Below are positions 21,606 through 31,730 of a stretch of DNA of 64,000 nt, in pieces. This DNA comes from Tragulus kanchil (taxonomy: Eukaryota; Chordata; Mammalia; Artiodactyla; Tragulidae). Both the position numbers and the translations under genes were made by a program. Location of the stretch: NCBI GenBank assembly GCA_022376925.1, contig JAIOJX010000002.1, forward strand, positions 134,922,831 to 134,986,830, written 5' to 3'. The notes beneath the pieces are model-generated. The model ran no database searches and was not told the origin of the DNA. It saw only the letters and a list, made by a program, of their open reading frames with translations. How positions within the stretch are numbered: position 1 is the stretch's first letter; each line of letters opens with the position of its first letter.

Positions 21606-22424
21606 GTTTAAACGTCACTTAAAATGTTCAGGAAATTGTTTCTTCCCGAATGACTTCTGTGAAGGGACATGGAAAAAGCTAGAATAAGAACTGTTAATCA
21701 GACATGGCAACTTCCAGGGAATATCCAAGGACAAGTCCACATGACTGGGTGGTACCTGAGGGGGATAGATATAGGATAGAGCCTCACTAGGGACGTCTCT
21801 GACACTCTACACACCCCCAGCCCTCAGACACCTTGCACCTTGAAACCAGAGGATCACAAACTCTTCCTGTTCCCCTGGTTAAACATGAAGAATGTCTTTC
21901 TGTCTTGTCCCCTCCTAGGTCCCCAAACCTGGTTGGATATTGAACTTGTATGTTGAACTCTGTTAGGTTTACAAGTGGAAAACCCCATCTCAAACCTGAG
22001 TCATTAGAAGCAGAAGAATCATGTTTTTTGTTTACGTAACTAATAGAGCCTTGAACTTTCTGACTTCACCTGCAAATGGGTCCAGGGACTCATTCAGTAT
22101 CAGAAGCTGTCCCTTTCTACCTTCATATAATTTTCTCTATTTTCTTAGTGACCCCCAGAAGCTCCAATTACTACCCCCAGAGCTCAGCAATACTAATGAG
22201 AGGCAAATTTAATTTTTCCAATAGCCCCAATAAAAATTATGAGACTGAGTTTTACTGGCTTGGCTTGAGTATCCATCTCTAACTTAATTATCTTAGCTAG
22301 AGGGATAGATATTAGGTTTGTCAAGACTGGGTTGCAGACTCAACCCTAGAGTGAAATAGAGGTAAGAGTTCTCTTGAATCCCATGGGAATGTGTGGCTTC
22401 CCAGAGGCAAATGGTGATATAATT
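21606..22424. other. Unassigned sequence (duplicate 22746-23562)
   Basis: No recognised gene or repeat. Open frames at 21787-21993 (-) and 22021-22282 (+) carry no domain I recognise, and overlapping frames in both directions argue against coding. Confidence 0.5.
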
Positions 22425-23566
22425 TTTTAAATTTATTGTATTTATTTACTTATTTTGTTTTGACATTTTTGTCAGAAAAACTGCACATTGGGCAGTTGTT
22501 AAAAATTTGCTTCATAATGATAACAATAGCTAGCTTTTGGAGTGTGTGGAGAGGATTATTCCTAGGTTCTATCAGGGTTAAGTTTATGCTAGCCTTGTAG
22601 GAACTGTAGGAGTTGGATGTTATTATTCAACTCATCTTATAGATGAGAAAGTTGAGACTCGGGGATGCCTTGGATAAGGTCTCACAACTGATAAGTGGTG
22701 AAATGAGGGCTTGAATGCAGCTCTATCAGACTCTATAGTCTCAGTGTTTAAACGTCACTTAAAATGTTCAGGAAATTGTTTCTTCCCGAATGACTTCTGT
22801 GAAGGGACATGGAAAAAGCTAGAATAAGAACTGTTAATCAGACATGGCAACTTCCAGGGAATATCCAAGGACAAGTCCACATGACTGGGTGGTACCTGAG
22901 GGGGATAGATATAGGATAGAGCCTCACTAGGGACGTCTCTGACACTCTACACACCCCCAGCCCTCAGACACCTTGCACCTTGAAACCAGAGGATCACAAA
23001 CTCTTCCTGTTCCCCTGGTTAAACATGAAGAATGTCTTTCTGTCTTGTCCCTCCTAGGTCCCCAAACCTGGTTGGATATTGAACTTGTATGTTGAACTCT
23101 GTTAGGTTTACAAGTGGAAAACCCCATCTCAAACCTGAGTCATTAGAAGCAGAAGAATCATGTTTTTTGTTTACGTAACTAATAGAGCCTTGAACTTTCT
23201 GACTTCACCTGCAAATGGGTCCAGGGACTCATTCAGTATCAGAAGCTGTCCCTTTCTACCTTCATATAATTTTCTCTATTTTCTTAGTGACCCCCAGAAG
23301 CTCCAATTACTACCCCCAGAGCTCAGCAATACTAATGAGAGGCAAATTTAATTTTTCCAATAGCCCCAATAAAAATTATGAGACTGAGTTTTACTGGCTT
23401 GGCTTGAGTATCCATCTCTAACTTAATTATCTTAGCTAGAGGGATAGATATTAGGTTTGTCAAGACTGGGTTGCAGACTCAACCCTAGAGTGAAATAGAG
23501 GTAAGAGTTCTCTTGAATCCCATGGGAATGTGTGGCTTCCCAGAGGCAAATGGTGATATAATTTTT

Positions 23567-23862
23567 TAAATTTATTGTATTTATTTACTTATTTTGTTTT
23601 GACTGTTCTGGGTCTCTGTGGTTTGTCACTTTTCTCTAGTTATGGTGAGAGGGGTCTACTCTCTCACTGCAGTGTGCAGGTTTCTCATTGCGGTGGTTCC
23701 TCTCATTGGGGAGCACCAGCTCTAGAATGCATGGGTTCAGTAGTCGCAGCTCACAGGCTTCCTTTCTCCATAGCATGTGGGATCTTCCTGGCCCAGGCAT
23801 CGAACTGGTGTCCGCTGCACTACAAGTTGGGGATTCTTACCCATTGGGCTGCCAGGACACCC
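23567..23862 (-). mobile_element. tRNA-derived SINE (CHR-like), with duplicate at 24656-24951
   Basis: A T-rich left end, then 'ttgcggtggttcctctcatt', 'ggggagcaccagctctagaa', 'catgtgggatcttcctggcc', ending 'ccattgggctgccaggacac'. Flanked by a target-site duplication 'tggtgat.taatttt' at 23551-23565 and 23863-23877. Confidence 0.85.
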
Positions 23863-24029
23863 TGGTGATGTAATTTTAAAAAGAAAGGGGAATGGGGTCT
23901 GGGAAATAATAACAGTTGCCTTCTGAAACTCAGGCTGTAGTCTCACCTATTTCTGGGTGTTAAGATTATAGGCACACATTCATCTAGTACCTAATGCATT
24001 ACCTATCACTCTTTTTTATTATTATTATT

Positions 24030-24508
24030 CTTCATTTTAAAGGTTTTACAGAGTTTTGTTGTTCACAGACATGTATGTTCTCAGATCAGTCATATGCATA
24101 TCCATGGTCCCCACCCCCAGTTCCCCCCATCCCACCCCTCCAGATCTTCGCCCCAAGCCATTGTAAGCACTCCTATTCCTTTAGCACTATGACACTAGCT
24201 ATCTTTTCCACACATAACAGTATAGGTTTCCATGTTACTCCCTCCATGCTTCCCCCTCCCTATTTCTTCCCCCCAATGTCCCTATGCCTATGCTCTGTCT
24301 GATTTTCCATGAGTTCCATGCGTGTGTTATCAAGACCGTCCTACTAGATTCCATATATGTGTGTTAGTATACTGTATTTGTCTTTCTCTTTTTGACTTAC
24401 TTCACTTTATATGATAGGTTCTAGAGCCAGCCACTTCATTAGGACTGGGTCTTCTGCATTTCTTTTAACAGCTGAGTAGTATTCCATTGTATATATGTAC
24501 CAGAGCTT
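24030..24508 (-). mobile_element. L1 3' end, antisense (copy 1, cut)
   Basis: Reversed L1 3'UTR ('ttacagagttttgttgttca', 'gttctagagccagccacttc', 'gtattccattgtatatatgt') stopping at the duplication junction. The longer copy is at 25119-25998. Confidence 0.88.
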
Positions 24509-25118
24509 CTGAAAAATACATTCTAAATTGTAGGTCAAGCACGGGTTGCAGACTCCCAGAGTGAAATATGAGAGCTAAAAGAGTTCTCTTGAATCCCATG
24601 GGGAATGTTGTGGGGCTTTTTCCCCAGGAGGGCCCAAAATGGTGATATAATTTTTTAAATTTATTGTATTTATTTACTTATTTTGTTTTGACTGTTCTGG
24701 GTCTCTGTGGTTTGTCACTTTTCTCTAGTTATGGTGAGAGGGGTCTACTCTCTCACTGCAGTGTGCAGGTTTCTCATTGCGGTGGTTCCTCTCATTGGGG
24801 AGCACCAGCTCTAGAATGCATGGGTTCAGTAGTCGCAGCTCACAGGCTTCCTTTCTCCATAGCATGTGGGATCTTCCTGGCCCAGGCATCGAACTGGTGT
24901 CCGCTGCACTACAAGTTGGGGATTCTTACCCATTGGGCTGCCAGGACACCCTGGTGATGTAATTTTAAAAAGAAAGGGGAATGGGGTCTGGGAAATAATA
25001 ACAGTTGCCTTCTGAAACTCAGGCTGTAGTCTCACCTATTTCTGGGTGTTAAGATTATAGGCACACATTCATCTAGTACCTAATGCATTACCTATCACTC
25101 TTTTTTATTATTATTATT

Positions 25119-25998
25119 CTTCATTTTAAAGGTTTTACAGAGTTTTGTTGTTCACAGACATGTATGTTCTCAGATCAGTCATATGCATATCCATGGTCCC
25201 CACCCCCCCAGTTCCCCCCATCCCACCCCTCCAGATCTTCGCCCCAAGCCATTGTAAGCACTCCTATTCCTTTAGCACTATGACACTAGCTATCTTTTCC
25301 ACACATAACAGTATAGGTTTCCATGTTACTCCCTCCATGCTTCCCCCTCCCTATTTCTTCCCCACAATGTCCCTATGCCTATGCTCTGTCTGATTTTCCA
25401 TGAGTTCCATGCGTGTGTTATCAAGACCGTCCTACTAGATTCCATATATGTGTGTTAGTATACTGTATTTGTCTTTCTCTTTTTGACTTACTTCACTTTA
25501 TATGATAGGTTCTAGAGCCAGCCACTTCATTAGGACTGGGTCTTCTGCATTTCTTTTAACAGCTGAGTAGTATTCCATTGTATATATGTACCAGAGCTTC
25601 TGTATCCATTCATTCATCAATGGACATCTAGGTTGCTTCCAAGTTCTGGCTATTGTATAGAGAGCTGCAATGAACATTGGAGTACAGGTGCTTCTTTCAG
25701 TTTTGATTTCATCAGGATATAAGCCTAATAGTGGGATTGCTGGGTCGTAGGATGCTTCTATTTTTAGTTTTTTAAGAAATCTCCATACTGTCTTCCATAC
25801 AGGCTGTATCAATTTACATTCCCACCAGCAATGTAAGAGGGTTCCCTTTTCTCCGCATCCTCTCCAGCATTTATTGTCTGCAGATTTTTTGATGATGGCC
25901 ATTCTGACAGGTGTGAGGTGGTATCTCATTGTAGTTTTAATTTGCATTTCTCTAATAATAAGCGAGGTTGAGCATCGTTTCATGTGCTTTTGGGCCAT
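25119..25998 (-). mobile_element. L1 LINE 3' portion, antisense
   Basis: L1 3'UTR, then the ORF2 C-terminus, 5' truncated near 25998. The T-rich left end ('ttttttattattattattct') marks the original poly(A) side. Confidence 0.92.
25498..25998 (-). pseudogene. L1 ORF2p C-terminal remnant
   Basis: ORF2p carries the endonuclease and reverse transcriptase that copy L1 RNA. This 166-residue open frame covers only the C-terminal region downstream of the RT domain. It reads '[20 protein letters not shown]', then the Cys-rich segment '[20 protein letters not shown]', '[14 protein letters not shown]', and '[15 protein letters not shown]'. The open length shows the insertion is moderately young, but the N-terminal endonuclease and the RT catalytic core are absent, so it is dead. 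The lower part also exists in the duplicate at 24420-24508. Confidence 0.92.
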
Positions 25999-26229
25999 CT
26001 CTTAATGGAAAGTTCTCAATATCGCTGAAGCCTGTAAGAAAGGCAATAAACATGTTTACTAGCATATGTAGTGGACAATTCTCCTTCTGGAAAGAACACA
26101 TCAACATTCCTCATGGTCTCCATCCCTCATTCTCAGTCACTATGGTTCAGGCAGGGCTTATCCACCCAAGACTTCAAGAGTAAACCTAAACCCATCTTAT
26201 GCTTTTGGGCATATGATTGGTCACATAAT

Positions 26230-26822
26230 CTCCTTGAACTGCAAGGAGATCAAACCAATTAATCCTGAAGGAAATCAACCATGAATATTCATTGGAAGGA
26301 CTGATGCTAAAGCTGAAACTCCAATATGTTGGCCACCCAATGCTAAGAGACAACTCATTGGAAAATAGCCTGATGTTGGGAAAACTAGAAGGCAAAAGGA
26401 GAAGGGGACGACAGAGGATGAGATGGTTGGATGGCATCACTGAGTCACTGGACAGGAGTTGGATTTTTTTTTCCCCTCCCATCATGCTTCTTTTTTATTT
26501 ATATTTATTTTCATCCATCTTTTTTATTCTTTGGCCTGTATGGACCTCCCATTGCAGTGACCTCTCTCATTGTGACCTGAGTGCTGACTCGTAATTGGAC
26601 ACACCAGTCCAGCCACTCCCCAGCACGTGGAATCTTCCCAGGCCAGAAATCGAACTGGTGCCCCTTGCACTGCAAGGCAGGCTCTTCACCCACTGGACCA
26701 CCAGGGAAGCTCTGGACAGGAGTTTGAGCAAGCTCTGGAAGATGGTGAAGGACAGGGGAGCCTGGAATGTACTGCAGTACATGGGGTTACAAAGAGTCAA
26801 ACACGACTGAGCAACTGAACTG
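26230..26822 (+). mobile_element. BovB LINE fragment, split by a SINE
   Basis: Sense BovB at 26230-26460 ('aactgcaaggagatcaaacc', 'ggaaggactgatgctaaagc') and 26725-26822 ('gagcaagctctggaagatgg', ending 'ctgagcaactgaactgaact'). A younger SINE lies between the halves. Confidence 0.9.
26461..26711 (-). mobile_element. tRNA-derived SINE ('gaccaatagaag' family) nested in BovB
   Basis: Antisense: 'ttattttcatccatcttttt', 'ttggcctgtatggacctccc', 'tcgaactggtgccccttgca', ending 'cactggaccaccagggaagc'. Perfect 13-base target-site duplication 'ctggacaggagtt' at 26448-26460 and 26712-26724, taken from BovB. Confidence 0.92.
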
Positions 26823-28895
26823 AACTGGAGTAACATGATGGTTCTTAGAAGTTTATGTGATTTGATTCTTACCAGAGTCATCATATCCTGAACATTGCAA
26901 AAAAAAGGAAAGAAAAGACTGCTGGGAAAGAAAAGCTCTTCTCATCTGGGGTTGGTGAGAGGGTAGTTTGTTGTCCGGGAGAGGCTAGGTGCCATCTTGC
27001 CATCAAAAGGATATTTCTGGCCCCCAAATGATAGAAGAGACCAGAGCTGAGAGATGGAACTTAAGCCCCTGGACCCAGACATACTCCATTTGAGCCAACT
27101 GGTCACCATCCTTTTCTGTCTTGAATTAAACCAATTTGACATGGATTTTCTTTCACTGGTAACTAACAAACACCTAACCAACGGCTACTACCTGGATTCA
27201 AACACCAGCCCTGCAATTTTTACAAACCGTGTCATAAATGGCTTAACCCCTCTGATCCTCTGTTGCCCCCTTCATGGAGGAGAAATCTCTCTCTTGCAGA
27301 GTTTCAGGATAGTAATTGAGATAATAGCTGATTAATACTGAGCACAGTTCTGGGAACATCATGCGTGCATCATACATATAAGTTTTATTGGTGTTGGGAG
27401 AGCAGTAAAAGCCAAAATAAATGAGATGGAAACTAAATTTGAGTGTCTATCAGAGTCTGGAAAATATTTGATGTAGCTGAGCTAGCTGGACACAGAAAAT
27501 AGGGAGTGTTGGAGACGATGGAAGGAAGGGCAAACCTGATTCAAAGACAGTCAAACTTTAAATTTTAACATCTTGGACTTGTTGTTCAGTTGCTAAGTCA
27601 TGTCCAACTCCCTGCGACCCCATAGATTGCAGCATGCCAGGTCTCTGTCCCCGCAATATCTCCAGGAGTTTGCCCAAGTTCAAGTCCATTGAGTTGGTGA
27701 TACCATCCAACCATCTCCTCCACTGTTTTCCCCTTCTCCTCTTACCTTCAATCTCCCCTTTTCCATGAGTCAAGGCTCTTCCACCCACGGGGACCAAGGC
27801 AGGCTCTTCACCCACTGGACCACCAGGGAAGCTCTGGACAGGAGTTTGAGCAAGCTCTGGAAGATGGTGAAGGACAGGGGAGCCTGGAATGTACTGCAGT
27901 ACATGGGGTTACAAAGAGTCAAACACGACTGAGCAACTGAACTGAACTGGAGTAACATGATGGTTCTTAGAAGTTTATGTGATTTGATTCTTACCAGAGT
28001 CATCATATCCTGAACATTGCAAAAAAAAGGAAAGAAAAGACTGCTGGGAAAGAAAAGCTCTTCTCATCTGGGGTTGGTGAGAGGGTAGTTTGTTGTCCGG
28101 GAGAGGCTAGGTGCCATCTTGCCATCAAAAGGATATTTCTGGCCCCCAAATGATAGAAGAGACCAGAGCTGAGAGATGGAACTTAAGCCCCTGGACCCAG
28201 ACATACTCCATTTGAGCCAACTGGTCACCATCCTTTTCTGTCTTGAATTAAACCAATTTGACATGGATTTTCTTTCACTGGTAACTAACAAACACCTAAC
28301 CAACGGCTACTACCTGGATTCAAACACCAGCCCTGCAATTTTTACAAACCGTGTCATAAATGGCTTAACCCTCTGATCCTCTGTTGCCCCTTCATGGAGG
28401 AGAAATCTCTCTCTTGCAGAGTTTCAGGATAGTAATTGAGATAATAGCTGATTAATACTGAGCACAGTTCTGGGAACATCATGCGTGCATCATACATATA
28501 AGTTTTATTGGTGTTGGGAGAGCAGTAAAAGCCAAAATAAATGAGATGGAAACTAAATTTGAGTGTCTATCAGAGTCTGGAAAATATTTGATGTAGCTGA
28601 GCTAGCTGGACACAGAAAATAGGGAGTGTTGGAGACGATGGAAGGAAGGGCAAACCTGATTCAAAGACAGTCAAACTTTAAATTTTAACATCTTGGACTT
28701 GTTGTTCAGTTGCTAAGTCATGTCCAACTCCCTGCGACCCCATAGATTGCAGCATGCCAGGTCTCTGTCCCCGCAATATCTCCAGGAGTTTGCCCAAGTT
28801 CAAGTCCATTGAGTTGGTGATACCATCCAACCATCTCCTCCACTGTTTTCCCCTTCTCCTCTTACCTTCAATCTTCCCCAGCATCAGGGTCTTTT
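26674..28895. repeat. Direct tandem duplication, period 1122
   Basis: Copy 1 is about 26674-27775 and copy 2 about 27796-28895. The end of copy 1 is garbled: 'ctccccttttccatgagtca' stands for the longer 'cttccccagcatcagggtct' plus 'tttcccatgagtca' of copy 2. Confidence 0.95.
27190..27365 (+). mobile_element. MIR SINE (duplicate 28312-28487)
   Basis: 'ggattcaaacaccagccctg', 'atggcttaacccctctgatc', then 'gagataatagctgattaata' and 'gagcacagttctgggaac' follow the MIR order. Confidence 0.65.
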
Positions 28896-28972
28896 CCCAT
28901 GAGTCAAGTCTTTGCATCAGGTGGCCAAAGTATTGGAGCTTCAGTCCTTCCAACGAGTATTCAGAGTTGATT
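27577..28972 (-). mobile_element. BovB LINE 3' end, antisense (three partial copies)
   Basis: The same genomic BovB appears at 27577-27780 (cut), 28691-28972 (complete) and 29950-30076 (left part missing) because two duplications overlap it. Diagnostic: 'gttgttcagttgctaagtca', 'ccatccaaccatctcctcca', 'caggtggccaaagtattgga'. The minus-strand frame includes 'LKLQYFGHLMQR' and 'GKQWRRWLDGITNSMDLN'. Confidence 0.9.
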
Positions 28973-29284
28973 TTAAATTTTAAAATCTCTGCAGGACAAG
29001 CAAAATAAGAACAAGTGCTACAAGTTCTCCAACCATCAGAAAATAGTTGCAACATGAATGTTTCAGAGGAGACCATGGCTGTGAGCCAGAAGGTCTAATT
29101 GCCCAATTCCAGGTGTTCCTATGAATTTGGGATCTAGGGAAAGAAAGCATCGTTATGCCCCCGACCTCAGTGCTCTGCTACCCTTCCCCAAATAAGAGTG
29201 TCAGAGGGTTCCTGGAGTTCAGGTTCTCCTTAATTTCAAAACCGTACATGACCACTCTTTATTTTTAACCTTCCCTTCCCCTAG

Positions 29285-29489
29285 TCTATGCCTTCAAGCA
29301 GCTTTTCTGGGGAGAGAGTGTTTGTGCCCACACTGGCAGATCTGAGTCCCTGGCCACACGCCGGCTGCGATGGGGCTGTTGCCATGCTCACCCACCCCAG
29401 CAGCCTGGAAGCCAGCCTTTGGAGGGGCTCGCTCGAGAGCCGCATGAACTCTGAGGAGACTGGAATGCAAAGTGCCAGAAGCGACCCAG
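29285..29489 (+). other. Candidate exon, 205 nt (duplicate 30390-30594)
   Basis: A pyrimidine-rich tract 'ttttaaccttcccttcccct' followed by 'ag' precedes 29285. The block then stays open in one frame for 68 codons and ends '...gacccag' before 'gtgtggg', a possible weak 5' splice site. It is GC-rich and retains CpGs ('gctcgctcgagagccgcatg'), unlike its surroundings, and I recognise no repeat in it. Against this, the minus strand is also open here (29281-29521), and I do not recognise the peptide. It could be a host exon, an unrecognised repeat or chance. No other exon of such a gene is evident nearby. Confidence 0.2.
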
Positions 29490-29649
29490 GTGTGGGCGAG
29501 GTGCCCTCCATGCTCACTCACTCTTTGGAAAGGAGCATGCTTCTCATCTTGTTGGAGAGTCTGTAGCCATGAAGGACTTGGAGGAGGGGTTGGGGCATGT
29601 AGTGAGTGTTCCGCGTGAACCAGTATATGTCACGTGTTATACTTGTATC

Positions 29650-29795
29650 ACATTAGCTCTACAGAGAAAGAAGCCCAGGGAGGTTAACACACTTGCCCAG
29701 AGTCATAAGGTTAATAAATGGGAGAGTCAGAATTTGAATGTCAGTGTTATGTATCTGGCACTTTAACTTAATCATCATACTGTAATGCCAACCAT
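29650..29795 (-). mobile_element. MIR SINE fragment (duplicates 30755-30900 and 31850-31992)
   Basis: 'cagagaaagaagcccaggga', 'ggttaacacacttgcccaga' and 'gtcataaggttaataaatgg' match an antisense MIR. Confidence 0.75.
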
Positions 29796-29797
29796 TA

Positions 29798-29831
29798 CAC
29801 TTGATCTTAACCTTTTGGCTAAGATCAAGTG
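29798..29831 (+). ncRNA. U2-snRNA-like fragment forming a perfect hairpin (copies 30903-30936, 31995-32028)
   Basis: The 21 bases 29811-29831 equal, from memory, the start region of U2 snRNA (stem-loop I and the adjacent 'taagatcaagtg'). The preceding 'cacttgatctta' (29798-29809) is the exact reverse complement of 'taagatcaagtg' (29820-29831), leaving a 10-base loop. No U2 branch-recognition, Sm or 3' regions follow, so it is a fragment or pseudogene, not a gene. A Bov-tA starts right after it. Confidence 0.45.
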
Positions 29832-29837
29832 AAATAT

Positions 29838-29931
29838 GGGGGCATCCCTAGTGGCTCAGAGGTATAGAATCTGCCTGCCAATGCAGGAGATTCAAGAGGT
29901 GGGTTCAACCCCTAGATTTGTAAGATGCCCA
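29838..29931 (+). mobile_element. Bov-tA SINE, cut copy
   Basis: Head only ('gggcatccctagtggctcag', 'tgcctgccaatgcaggagat'), interrupted by the duplication junction. Complete at 30944-31150. Confidence 0.85.
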
Positions 29932-30943
29932 GGAGTCTTTCCATCCACATGTTTTCCCTTCTCCTCTTACCTTCAATCTTCCCCAGCATCAGGGTCTTTT
30001 CCCATGAGTCAAGTCTTTGCATCAGGTGGCCAAAGTATTGGAGCTTCAGTCCTTCCAACGAGTATTCAGAGTTGATTTTAAATTTTAAAATCTCTGCAGG
30101 ACAAGCAAAATAAGAACAAGTGCTACAAGTTCTCCAACCATCAGAAAATAGTTGCAACATGAATGTTTCAGAGGAGACCATGGCTGTGAGCCAGAAGGTC
30201 TAATTGCCCAATTCCAGGTGTTCCTATGAATTTGGGATCTAGGGAAAGAAAGCATCGTTATGCCCCCGACCTCAGTGCTCTGCTACCCTTCCCCAAATAA
30301 GAGTGTCAGAGGGTTCCTGGAGTTCAGGTTCTCCTTAATTTCAAAACCGTACATGACCACTCTTTATTTTTAACCTTCCCTTCCCCTAGTCTATGCCTTC
30401 AAGCAGCTTTTCTGGGGAGAGAGTGTTTGTGCCCACACTGGCAGATCTGAGTCCCTGGCCACACGCCGGCTGCGATGGGGCTGTTGCCATGCTCACCCAC
30501 CCCAGCAGCCTGGAAGCCAGCCTTTGGAGGGGCTCGCTCGAGAGCCGCATGAACTCTGAGGAGACTGGAATGCAAAGTGCCAGAAGCGACCCAGGTGTGG
30601 GCGAGGTGCCCTCCATGCTCACTCACTCTTTGGAAAGGAGCATGCTTCTCATCTTGTTGGAGAGTCTGTAGCCATGAAGGACTTGGAGGAGGGGTTGGGG
30701 CATGTAGTGAGTGTTCCGCGTGAACCAGTATATGTCACGTGTTATACTTGTATCACATTAGCTCTACAGAGAAAGAAGCCCAGGGAGGTTAACACACTTG
30801 CCCAGAGTCATAAGGTTAATAAATGGGAGAGTCAGAATTTGAATGTCAGTGTTATGTATCTGGCACTTTAACTTAATCATCATACTGTAATGCCAACCAT
30901 TACACTTGATCTTAACCTTTTGGCTAAGATCAAGTGAAATATG

Positions 30944-31150
30944 GGGGCATCCCTAGTGGCTCAGAGGTATAGAATCTGCCTGCCAATGCAGGAGATTCAA
31001 GAGGTGTGGGTTCAACCCCTAGATTTGTAAGATGCCCAGATGTAGGAAATGGTAACCCACTCCAGAATTCTTGCCTGAAAAATTCCACGGACAGAGGAGC
31101 TTGCTGGGCTACAGTCCATGCAGTTGCCAAAAGTTGGACATGACTGAGCA
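30944..31150 (+). mobile_element. Bov-tA SINE (duplicate 32036-32242)
   Basis: Complete head and body ('aacccactccagaattcttg', 'gagcttgctgggctacagtc'), ending 'gttggacatgactgagcaca'. Confidence 0.9.
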
Positions 31151-31165
31151 CATCCTTTTATAACA

Positions 31166-31335
31166 TTCACTTTGTGGTAAAGAATCCACCTGCAATATGG
31201 GAGACCTGGGTTCCATCGCTGAGTTGAAAAGATCCCCTAAAGAAGGAAAAGGCTACCCACTCCTGTATTCTTGCCTGGAGAATTCCATGGTTTGTCCATG
31301 GATTGCAAAGTGTCAGACATGACTGAGCAACTTTT
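31166..31335 (+). mobile_element. Bov-tA SINE, adjacent second unit (duplicate 32258-32427)
   Basis: 'tggtaaagaatccacctgca', 'ctacccactcctgtattctt', 'tggagaattccatggtttgt', ending 'gacatgactgagcaactttt'. The extreme head is missing. It sits 15 bp after the previous Bov-tA. Confidence 0.87.
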
Positions 31336-31339
31336 ATTT

Positions 31340-31455
31340 ACAGAGAAGGAAGCCCAGAGTGGTTAACAAACTTGTCTAGGCTCACAAGGCTAATAGGTGG
31401 GAGATCCAGAATTTGAATATTAATGCTATAAATCTAGCACTTTAACTAACTTAAT
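31340..31455 (-). mobile_element. MIR fragment, diverged paralogue of 30755-30900 (duplicate 32432-32547)
   Basis: 'cagagaaggaagcccagagt', 'ggttaacaaacttgtctagg' and 'aatttgaatattaatgctat' share with the upstream MIR several bases that are not MIR consensus, so the two are likely paralogous. Confidence 0.6.
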
Positions 31456-31730
31456 TGCCAACCAGGAGACAGACTGCATTGATGAGTGGACATGAATGTC
31501 CTGAGACAACTGCATTTATCTTTGCTAATTGTTAAAGAATCATCTGATCCATACATCAATTCCCTCTCAATATGACTAGTCTGATTATCTTCAATGCTGA
31601 CATGACACATGTTAAATGACACATGTTGACAGTTTCTTTGACATCTCTCCTATCAGGAAACAGAACTAATATTCCTCCTCTTGAATATAGGCTAGCACCT
31701 AATGAATACAATGGGATTTTAAGGCTAGGT
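31456..31730. other. Unassigned sequence (duplicate 32548-32800)
   Basis: No gene or element recognised. 'gacacatgttaaatgacaca' near 31605 is a short local repeat. Confidence 0.5.

Larger units (their letters stand above)
21335..23603. repeat. Direct tandem duplication, period 1139-1140
   Basis: Copy 1 is about 21335-22464 and copy 2 about 22475-23603, with a 10-base linker. A C-run of four at 21911 is three in copy 2, changing the period by one. A MIR antisense fragment lies at 21455-21605 (duplicate 22595-22745), with unassigned sequence elsewhere. Confidence 0.95.
23459..25600. repeat. Direct tandem duplication, period 1089
   Basis: Copy 1 is about 23459-24510 and copy 2 about 24534-25600. 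The first 100 bases of copy 2 (24534-24640) are an insertion-rich version of 23459-23560: 'tgtggcttcccagaggcaaa' in copy 1 reads as 'ttgtggggctttttcccca' and onward in copy 2. This is the clearest trace of uncorrected read sequence. Confidence 0.96.
28847..31036. repeat. Direct tandem duplication, period 1105
   Basis: Copy 1 is about 28847-29931 and copy 2 about 29952-31036, with a 20-base linker. 'gaggtgggttcaacc' in copy 1 is 'gaggtgtgggttcaacc' in copy 2. Confidence 0.95.

Noticed and set aside
25498..25998. Intact L1 ORF2 protein
   Set aside because: Only the C-terminal region is present; RT and endonuclease are missing.
29811..29831. Functional U2 snRNA gene
   Set aside because: Only about 21 bases match. 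No branch-recognition region, Sm site or 3' stem-loops, and no proximal or distal promoter elements.
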